DNA of 59,141 bases from Opitutales bacterium (GTDB lineage: Bacteria > Verrucomicrobiota > Verrucomicrobiia > Opitutales > T3Sed10-336): assembly GCA_007130045.1 (NCBI GenBank), contig SLTG01000081.1, positions 1 through 59,141 on the forward strand, read 5' to 3'. The position numbers and the translations under genes were made by a program. Shown here in pieces: positions 53,328-59,141 of the stretch (position 1 is its first letter; each line of letters begins with the position of its first letter). A model generated the notes under the pieces. That model was not told where the DNA came from. It made no database searches and saw only the letters and a program-made list of their open reading frames with translations.

Positions 53328-53643
53328 TGGGATTGATTTAAAATTACTTTTCTATGCATGGGCCTCCTTTGTTTGATGGTTATCACTGCTGGTGACTCGG
53401 TTGAGTCGTGGAAAGAAAAAGCAACTTTCGAATATCCTACATCCCTGCCGGCGGATTTGCAAGGGGAGAATTCAAATCCCGCTTATCGCCGAAAATTCAT
53501 GGATCGCACGCCGCCACGATCTCCCGGAAGGTCAATCGTGGCCGAGGTGACACCGTCTCCCTCGGATGGACCCGTGAGAACGAGAGTGTGGAACGGTTCG
53601 TTGAGGTCCGATTTCCATCCGCTTCCATCACGGGATTTTTGAT

Positions 53644-53669
53644 TTGACATTTAACTTTGCATTGCAAAG
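53644..53669 (+). promoter_or_regulatory. Palindromic operator and -35 box before the DUF4173 operon
   Basis: TTGACA (53644-53649) is followed by CTTTGC-ATT-GCAAAG (53655-53669), a perfect 6-bp palindrome sitting between -35 and start codon at 53679. A repressor there would block transcription. The winged-helix regulator at the end of the same operon is the natural candidate. 53316-53643 holds no other supported feature. Confidence 0.45.
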
Positions 53670-53678
53670 CTTAGTCCC

Positions 53679-55232
53679 ATGACTGCACCTGAACATTCCC
53701 CCGGCGCGAATTCCGGAACGTCGGTCGCGGAACCTGATTTCGCTGAAGTGACTCCCGCGCGGCTGGCCTTATCGGTCTTTCTGATCGCGCTCGCGGCGGA
53801 TTGGCTGCTTTATCACGCGCACGCTCCGGGGTTGGCATTGTCGATTTTCGTCGTCGTCCTCGGCGCGGTCATCCTGTGGAACCGCCCCGCATGGACAAAC
53901 GACCGCGGGTTGTGTTACGCGGCGCCGATCGCCTTTCTGGCAGTGATCCAGACGGCAGTTGCTTTTTCGTGGATCAATCTTCTGGTCCTCGTTACTCTTT
54001 TAATCTTCCTGTCCGGAACGCGCTTCAGGCTTCCATGGTCGCAACGCTGGCCGGGATGGTTCGAGGCGATGGCGGCATGGCTTAAAGCGCCGGCGCGGTG
54101 GGGATGGGCCTTGTCCGTTCTCCGCAACAGAAGGAGGGCGACCGGGGATGCCCTTTATCTCCGGAAGTCGCTCCGCGCCGGCCAGATCCTGCTACCGGGT
54201 CTCGTATTACTGTTTCTGTTCGGAATCCTTCTTGGGGCCGGAAACGCGCTCGCCGGCAAGTACCTGGTACAGGCATGGGAGGTCCTTGAGGAGAGCGTTC
54301 GCGCGCTGGCCCGGGTTTCCCCATTGCGTCTCGCCTTCTGGGCCGCAATGGGGACCGCAGCCCTCGCGCTCTGCTATCCGGCGCGCTGCCAGTTAATGTC
54401 CAGGGCGAGCACCGCGCCCTGGCCCCGCGTTTCTCTGTCGGCCGACCACCGCGTCGCCCTGTGGCAGACATGGATCAGCCTTGCCGTGGTGAACGCGCTG
54501 TTCCTTTTTGTGAACACACTGGACGTATTCTATCTCTGGATGCAAACGGAGCTGCCCGAGGGAGTGGGTTACAGCTCGTTCGTCCATGAAGGGGTGTACG
54601 CATTGATCGCCTCAACCGTGCTGGCCGGCGCGGTGCTGGCTTTTTTCTTTCAACAATCGACGGACGTCACCCGATCGAAGCTTGCCCGCGCGCTCGCAAT
54701 CGCCTGGATCGCGCAGAACCTGCTGTTGTTAAGCGGGGTCGCGCTCCGGCTTCACCTGTATATCGACGCATTCGGATGGAGCGTCTTGCGCTTCCACGTC
54801 GGAAGTTTCCTTCTCCTCACCGCGATCGGATTTGGATTGCTCGCTGTGTACATTATCAAGGGCATGACTTTGCGCCGGCTTATCCTTTCGAACCTGACCG
54901 CTGTTTTCTGCCTGTTTTATCTTCTTCAATTTGCCAATGTTCACGGATGGGTGGCCCGCTGGAATGTCGAACGCTGGATGGCCGGCGAGGGTCCCGAGCT
55001 CGATGTCGCCTATATCGAATCTCTGGACCCGCCCGCCTGGCCGGCATTGCTTGCCGTGGCCGAGACGGGCGATCGCCCGGAAGCACGGTGCGCACGGGAG
55101 GCGATCGCACGGGCACGGACCGCGGCAATCGCCGCCCGGGAGGACCGGACGTGGCGATCGTGGCAATGGCGGCGCGAGCAATGGGAAAATAGGTTGCTCG
55201 CGAGCCAATCGCAGGGTATTCCCAACCGATAG
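53679..55232 (+). CDS. DUF4153/DUF4173-family membrane protein
   Basis: 517 residues with about 11-12 helices. The segments GYSSFVHEGVYALIASTVLAG, LYIDAFGWSVLRFH and NVERW are family marks. An arginine-rich C-terminal tail is cytoplasmic. Family members are often found next to winged-helix regulators, and this gene leads such an operon. Function unknown, probably envelope or transport related. Confidence 0.85.
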   Translation: MTAPEHSPGANSGTSVAEPDFAEVTPARLALSVFLIALAADWLLYHAHAPGLALSIFVVVLGAVILWNRPAWTNDRGLCYAAPIAFLAVIQTAVAFSWINLLVLVTLLIFLSGTRFRLPWSQRWPGWFEAMAAWLKAPARWGWALSVLRNRRRATGDALYLRKSLRAGQILLPGLVLLFLFGILLGAGNALAGKYLVQAWEVLEESVRALARVSPLRLAFWAAMGTAALALCYPARCQLMSRASTAPWPRVSLSADHRVALWQTWISLAVVNALFLFVNTLDVFYLWMQTELPEGVGYSSFVHEGVYALIASTVLAGAVLAFFFQQSTDVTRSKLARALAIAWIAQNLLLLSGVALRLHLYIDAFGWSVLRFHVGSFLLLTAIGFGLLAVYIIKGMTLRRLILSNLTAVFCLFYLLQFANVHGWVARWNVERWMAGEGPELDVAYIESLDPPAWPALLAVAETGDRPEARCAREAIARARTAAIAAREDRTWRSWQWRREQWENRLLASQSQGIPNR

Positions 55233-55251
55233 GAAAATCCGCCCGTCATTC

Positions 55252-55911
55252 ATGTTTCAGCACATTCACCAGGCGCTCTCCGAAGTCCGTGAACTCCGCC
55301 GGCGCATTCTCGACAAACAACGCTTCAAGGGGTACTCCGGCCGCGCCCGCGCGATCTCGGGATGCCTCGCCCTTATCGGCGCCGCGGTCATCGGACTCGA
55401 TTTCGTGCCGAGGTCCGACCTTTCAATCCTCGCCGTCTGGACGGCCGTTTGCATTGCCGCGGTCGGGCTCAACTACGGCGCGGTGCTCTACTGGTTTTTA
55501 TACAACGATGAGGCGAGCCGGGACCCGCGCAGGTTGAAGCCGTTGGGGGATGTGGCTCCGGCATTTCTGTTGGGAGCGGCGTTGACGGCGGTATTGGTCT
55601 GGCGCGGAGACTTCAGCTATCTTTACGGAACCTGGATGGGCCTCTTCGGCCTGGCGAACTTCGCCTCACGGCACTCACTGCCACCCGCGATCGTTTGGGT
55701 AGGTTGGTTTTACCTGATGGCAGGAATCATCTGTCTTGCGGCCCCCGCGTTGGATTTCCACAATCCATGGATGATGGGACTGGTGTTTTTCGCCGGAGAG
55801 TGGTTCGGGGGTTTTCTTCTTCACTTCGACGAACGCAAGGGTCTCCGCGGGTGGGCATCGTTTTTTGGCGTCGGGGGGGCTGAAAATCAATATGAGCGCG
55901 AATTCGAATAG
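55252..55911 (+). CDS. Hypothetical membrane protein
   Basis: 219 residues from ATG 55252. Six hydrophobic segments: starts include ARAISGCLALIGAAVIG, LSILAVWTAVCIAAVGL, VAPAFLLGAALTAVLVW and MGLVFFAGEWFGGFLL. The N-terminal HIHQALSEVRELRRRIL and C-terminal ends are charged. No family assigned with confidence. The gene lies 19 bp after the DUF4173 gene and overlaps the regulator by 20 bases, so the three are one operon. Confidence 0.8.
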   Translation: MFQHIHQALSEVRELRRRILDKQRFKGYSGRARAISGCLALIGAAVIGLDFVPRSDLSILAVWTAVCIAAVGLNYGAVLYWFLYNDEASRDPRRLKPLGDVAPAFLLGAALTAVLVWRGDFSYLYGTWMGLFGLANFASRHSLPPAIVWVGWFYLMAGIICLAAPALDFHNPWMMGLVFFAGEWFGGFLLHFDERKGLRGWASFFGVGGAENQYEREFE

Positions 55912-56284
55912 TCCGTTTTCCGGTCTGGATCGGGCGTTTCATGAACCGAAACGCCTCGCAATCCTTTCATCACTCTCGGCCCGAGGCTCCACAGGCGCGC
56001 CATTCACGGATTTGAAGGACGAATGTGCCCTGACCGACGGCAATCTCAATCGCCACTTAAAGGTCCTCGCAGATTCGGGTGCGGTGAAGCTTAAAAAGGT
56101 CGACCGCAAGGGCGCACGCCCGCGCACGGTCGTCCATCTCACCGCGAAAGGGCGCGAACATTTCATTCGATACCTGGATTCCCTCGAACGCGCCCTGGCC
56201 AACGCCGCTAAAGCTATCGGCCGGCCGGCCAAAGAACACGCCGTGCGGACAGTGTCATCCCGCGGGAAAGCGGCGGCTGGATAG
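55892..56284 (+). CDS. Winged-helix transcriptional regulator (HTH_34-like)
   Basis: 130 residues from ATG 55892. The helix-turn-helix spans LAILSSLSARGSTGAPFTDL and LTDGNLNRHLKVLADSG, followed by the wing LKKVDRKGARPRTVVHLT. The fold and length match PF13601-type regulators. It overlaps the membrane protein gene by 20 bases, so its level follows the operon. It may bind the palindrome at 53655-53669 (inference). Confidence 0.85.
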   Translation: MSANSNSPFSGLDRAFHEPKRLAILSSLSARGSTGAPFTDLKDECALTDGNLNRHLKVLADSGAVKLKKVDRKGARPRTVVHLTAKGREHFIRYLDSLERALANAAKAIGRPAKEHAVRTVSSRGKAAAG

Positions 56285-56403
56285 TCGTTTGCGTGGAGGG
56301 TACAGGTCACGAGGCACAAGGACAGGCCGAGTATTCAGATATCTTCACAAGGCACTTCTCCTAAAGGCATTCTTTTGAGCGCTCACGCCGATAAAGGATC
56401 ATT

Positions 56404-56775
56404 TGGCGCCTTGCCTTTCGCGGGTGGCCCATGGAGGGCCAAGCGAACAAAGACATGCACCCGCTGCCCGGCAAACCGGTTGAAGCAGTTCGAAAACACC
56501 GACTGCAATTACTCCATCCCGGCGGCCAGGTTCGCCCTCCGCGTCTCGAACGCCAGATTTAGATGATCGCTCATTCCCACATAGGCGTGCAGTTACCCAC
56601 CCATACCGTGCGAACGTCGCGTAGAGCGCATCCCCAAAGTTCTCACAAGTAACGATGCCCCGCGAATGAGGTGTCGTCTGTAATTTCCGCGGTTGAGTAC
56701 ATGATAGCGCGCTTCCTCCACTGGCAGACTTCGCCGGGCTCGGTTCAACTCTCGGACTTCTCGACACACATCCAT
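56404..56775 (-). pseudogene. Degraded Y1/REP-associated tyrosine transposase
   Basis: Three frames of the minus strand together restore a transposase. Frame 1: EEARYHVLNRGNYRR (near 56710). Frame 2: CENFGDALYATFARYGW (near 56630). Frame 3: LHAYVGMSDHLNLAFETRR and NLAAGME-stop-LQSVFSNCFNRF, then QRVHVF (near 56480). The stop falls where the family has W, and the NHxH of the HUH site is changed to SDHLN. At least two frameshifts and a stop make it dead. It marks the start of the accessory segment. Confidence 0.8.
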
Positions 56776-56834
56776 CCTTCTACGGTCCTTTCAGGCTTTC
56801 AATATCTATTTACTCAGCGTGACCCCTGCTATAC

Positions 56835-57602
56835 CTATTTGTCTGGTTGCAGTTTCTCGATTAGTTCCAAGTCTTTTGATTCGGATTCATATGCTCGCTG
56901 GAAGACACCACCCATAGCCGGCACAGCCATAGCCAAGAAGGTCCATCCTCCCCAATTCATGGGGTGAAACCTCTCAAAGTCCTTCTCCAATTCACCACTC
57001 AGCTTCAACATAGACTCCCAGTCCTGTAGTCTTGAAAACGCGATTTGTTCTTCGATATACCTGCTATAAATATTGAGTGTGAAGTTCCTCCTGAACAGTA
57101 AATGCGCTAGACCGCCTTTTCCTTCGGAAATAATTTCATCCAAGGCAATCGCAGCCATGCAGTATTCCGAATACAATGCGTTTTCAACAGCCCCAGGGAG
57201 ATCCATAGGCTGCGAATAGGCGGTTACGATTCTTTGCATTTCATCCGGTTGCAGGTGGGAAGCAACTACTGAAATCGTGTCACGAATCCCATCCAACATC
57301 ACAATGCCAATCATACAATGTGTTAAAGTTCGAGTGTTAGGAATCCATTTCAATGCAATCGTTCGAATCTGAAGAAGCTCGTCCAAATTCTTTTCACTTG
57401 AGTTTTCGATATACGACAACTCAGTATTAAAGCATATGGCCTCAAGCATGTATCTTATGGATCTAAAATCTACTATATCGCTACCGTAATTCCTGCTATT
57501 ATCACCGATTTCATCGAAGTCATTGAGTGGATCCAAATCATTCAGAACATTCCCGGCCAACGCGAAATTCCGGATTATCAAATTACGGTTTTCGATCAGC
57601 AA
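56835..57602 (-). CDS. Hypothetical protein, 255 residues
   Basis: Start is TTG at 57602, or further upstream: the frame stays open to a stop at 57659, and AAGGAG lies at about 57616-57621. No signal, one possible helix near FLAMAVPAMGG. Mostly helical, with CMIGIVMLDGIRDTISVV and FRRNFTLNIYSRYIEEQ. AT-richer than the core genes, suggesting transfer. I do not recognise it. Confidence 0.65.
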   Translation of the reverse strand: MLIENRNLIIRNFALAGNVLNDLDPLNDFDEIGDNSRNYGSDIVDFRSIRYMLEAICFNTELSYIENSSEKNLDELLQIRTIALKWIPNTRTLTHCMIGIVMLDGIRDTISVVASHLQPDEMQRIVTAYSQPMDLPGAVENALYSEYCMAAIALDEIISEGKGGLAHLLFRRNFTLNIYSRYIEEQIAFSRLQDWESMLKLSGELEKDFERFHPMNWGGWTFLAMAVPAMGGVFQRAYESESKDLELIEKLQPDK

Positions 57603-57656
57603 TTCCCGGTAACCATCTCCTTCCTTATTCTTTCTACTCAGGCTACGTGGAACTTC

Positions 57657-57848
57657 TTAATAGGGAACGTCCTGCTTGAATGCCTCTAAAAGTATCTTGA
57701 AACTTTCTTCGCTTCCTTCGGGCTGGATTGTGTAATCGTCAATATTGGTCGAAACGAAAACCTCTGCTTCGTCACGACAAAGCAACAAGAACATCAATAT
57801 CGAAGTTATGACGGCACATATTAAAGGGCTCAGTGCTCTCTTTTTCAT
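57657..57848 (-). CDS. Small membrane protein
   Basis: 63 residues from ATG 57848 (MKKRALSPLICAVITSILMF...). One helix near the N-terminus, then an acidic tail ending FKQDVPY. No family. It lies 42 bp after the MORN-like gene and 55 bp before the 255-residue gene, same strand, so one operon is likely. Confidence 0.6.
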   Translation of the reverse strand: MKKRALSPLICAVITSILMFLLLCRDEAEVFVSTNIDDYTIQPEGSEESFKILLEAFKQDVPY

Positions 57849-57890
57849 TTCTACAACGCGAACCGGATCGGCGAATGGCCGCGTCAACGG

Positions 57891-58292
57891 TCACTCGTTC
57901 CCTCCCGCGATTCGTTGTGCCGTGGCGTAGGCCGGATGTTCGTGAAGGTTCCTATTCACCGATTCAATCAAGCGCCCTGAATCATACGCGCTAATGCGAG
58001 AAAGTGTCCCATCGCTATTCCATGCAAACCGACGTCCATGATGTTGCCCCTCTCGAAAGTGTCCATATGCTATAAGAACGCTGTTTGAATTCCATTTGTG
58101 CCATACCCCGTCTTTTACGAATGAATCGGTCTGCGCGTCAACAAAATTCTCATAAGACGCCAATGGTTCACCATTGGCAAAAGAGACCGACCGGGTGTAG
58201 GTCTCGTTCTTTTCCTCCGCAGGCATTTCCAATCTTGTAAACTCTAAACGTCCTGCATGCGAGGGTCCGTAAAATTGCTCAAACAATGACAT
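57891..58292 (-). CDS. MORN/YwqK-like repeat protein
   Basis: 133 residues from ATG 58292. Repeats of the pattern DGVWHKWNSN..IAYGHFREG and HHGRRFAWNSDGTLSRISAYDSG resemble MORN-type units of the YwqK antitoxin-like family. No signal. First of the accessory trio. A role as an antitoxin is possible but not shown. The gap 58317-58504 holds nothing I can support. Confidence 0.6.
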   Translation of the reverse strand: MSLFEQFYGPSHAGRLEFTRLEMPAEEKNETYTRSVSFANGEPLASYENFVDAQTDSFVKDGVWHKWNSNSVLIAYGHFREGQHHGRRFAWNSDGTLSRISAYDSGRLIESVNRNLHEHPAYATAQRIAGGNE

Positions 58293-58504
58293 GCGATAAA
58301 CTCCGCACTTCCGCAATTATACGGATCTCGGGGCTCAGTAGCACCCCTGCACTCTCGTTCCACGCAGCTACGATCACGTTCGGTTGCCCTCACGCAAGTG
58401 CGCTTCGCTTCGACATGAGGTGACGAAACTCTTTGTGGGTCGGATTAGCCATTGCTTGCGCCTCGGCTCACCGACTGGACTATGATGACAGATTTCATGA
58501 GTTT

Positions 58505-58906
58505 TCACTCATTCCCAATGTCCTGAGCTCTTTCGGCACGAACCCCGGCTTGTTGGCTGCTCGATTCCACTCGCTCGATCATCGCTAAGAGCAACTTTGC
58601 CTCCGTCCGTGGCTGCAGAAATCTAAGCAAGCAATATCCACACGCCAGAAGATTTACCGTTAAGATCAAAAGATGCAACGTGATTGGAATACTTCCCTGA
58701 ATTGCAGACCAACGAATCCATTCCGGTGAAGCATCAGAGGCAAGCTGCCACTCGGCGATCATTTCAATACTTCTCTCAGAACGGACAAAAGTCACGAACG
58801 ATGTCACACCGAAGAATACGATCAGGACCGGCCATACGATAAATCGGTTTCGCAGATCCCGGCGAAGCTTCCGGGCCAACGCAGGAATATCATCTTTCTG
58901 GCTCAT
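58505..58906 (-). CDS. Hypothetical two-helix membrane protein
   Basis: 133 residues from ATG 58906 (MSQKDDIPALARKLRRDL). Two helices (VWPVLIVFFGVTSFVTFV and ITLHLLILTVNLLACGYCLL) and a coiled C-terminus (LLLAMIERVESSSQQAG). No family recognised. AT-richer than the core genes. Confidence 0.6.
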   Translation of the reverse strand: MSQKDDIPALARKLRRDLRNRFIVWPVLIVFFGVTSFVTFVRSERSIEMIAEWQLASDASPEWIRWSAIQGSIPITLHLLILTVNLLACGYCLLRFLQPRTEAKLLLAMIERVESSSQQAGVRAERAQDIGNE

Positions 58907-59021
58907 CAATATTTCTTCAGCCAACGTACCGGACACACATCCGGGCCTGTGGTGGTTGAAGTCTAATGGTCTCGATTTGCGGCGCGCGTTAATCCGGTTG
59001 CATGCGCCGACTGGTTGGCTG

Positions 59022-59141
59022 TCAGTCGTCGTAGTGCGTCCACATTTTCAGAACATGAACGATCCTTCTATCCTCAAAGACTTCGTAGACCAAGCGGTGC
59101 TGGATGTTGATCCTTCGGGATAAGCAACCTTTAAGATCACC
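59022..59141 (-). CDS. YoeB/Txe-type toxin, C-terminal 39 residues (partial)
   Basis: The window edge cuts a minus-strand gene. The remaining 39 residues start GDLKGCLSRRINIQHRLVYE and end VLKMWTHYDD, which is the typical end of Txe/YoeB RelE-fold mRNA interferases: G-D-L-x-G, the S-R-R-I stretch, H-R-L-V-Y-x-V, and the terminal aromatic residues near MWTHY. Stop at 59022. Its antitoxin should lie beyond 59141. Confidence 0.8.
   Translation of the reverse strand, partial: GDLKGCLSRRINIQHRLVYEVFEDRRIVHVLKMWTHYDD

Noticed and set aside
53358-53642. Two overlapping small frames (94 and 79 residues) before the DUF4173 gene
   Set aside because: No recognisable domain; each excludes the other.
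1-59141. CRISPR array, prophage or intact insertion sequence
   Set aside because: No regularly spaced repeats, no integrase or terminase, and the only transposase is broken.

Overview
The window looks like chromosomal DNA from a Gram-negative, GC-rich bacterium. The best guess is the Verrucomicrobiota/Kiritimatiellota side of the PVC superphylum; this is an inference with no rRNA to confirm it. Clues are Lol lipoprotein export genes, an exosortase, a DUF2851 protein, a lysine-rich DksA-like protein, a conserved protein also known from Bacteroidetes, a Tat-exported Gfo/Idh/MocA oxidoreductase and a fused glycine-betaine methyltransferase, which suggests a marine or saline habitat. The standard genetic code fits every gene. 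Clear Shine-Dalgarno sites are rare outside the oxidase operon.

Layout. 1-4.8 kb (minus): conserved protein, lysS, lolC, lolD, then tRNA-Pro with a terminator. 5-8.5 kb (plus): lipB and two sugar-type oxidoreductases. 8.6-20.2 kb: argF, hybrid histidine kinase, glyoxalase-like protein, adenylate kinase, exosortase, ruvC, then an exported protein, a DegP-type protease and an FG-GAP repeat protein. 20.4-23 kb (plus): NodI/NodJ-like ABC exporter and an AsmA-like protein. 23-31.8 kb (minus): an IHF-like protein and hisS, then a compact serA-plsY-hom-lysC-thrC-zincin run for serine and threonine synthesis plus phospholipid acylation. 31.9-45.1 kb: a ClpX paralogue, ubiE/menG, DUF2851, YacP/NYN, GSMT-SDMT, cardiolipin synthase, a tandem ACT protein, ileS, a histone-H1-like/DksA fusion and lspA.

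45.3-52.6 kb (minus) is the most striking part. It is one operon with a heme-copper-type protein lacking the CuB tetrad, a 53-residue membrane protein that is easy to miss, a CuA subunit II, a heme-copper subunit I with all six metal-ligand histidines but no active-site tyrosine, a SCO/SenC copper chaperone, and a cytochrome b / 2x[4Fe-4S] / MvhD-like fusion. A perfect FNR-type box (TTGAT-N4-ATCAA) lies about 41 bp upstream of the predicted transcription start. Together this reads as a low-oxygen or NO-responsive respiratory complex, probably a nitric-oxide-reductase-like enzyme with an unusual electron-entry module.

52.7-53.7 kb has no protein gene but holds a candidate structured RNA of about 330 nt on the minus strand, with a TATAAT box, UUCG- and UCGG-capped hairpins and a 10-bp terminator. 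53.7-56.3 kb (plus) is a membrane-protein/winged-helix-regulator operon behind a palindromic operator. 56.3-59.1 kb is an AT-richer accessory segment: a decayed Y1/REP-associated transposase, four unrecognised small genes, and the 3' end of a YoeB/Txe-type toxin cut by the window edge. Two families of short dispersed repeats fit REP-type activity linked to the transposase relic.
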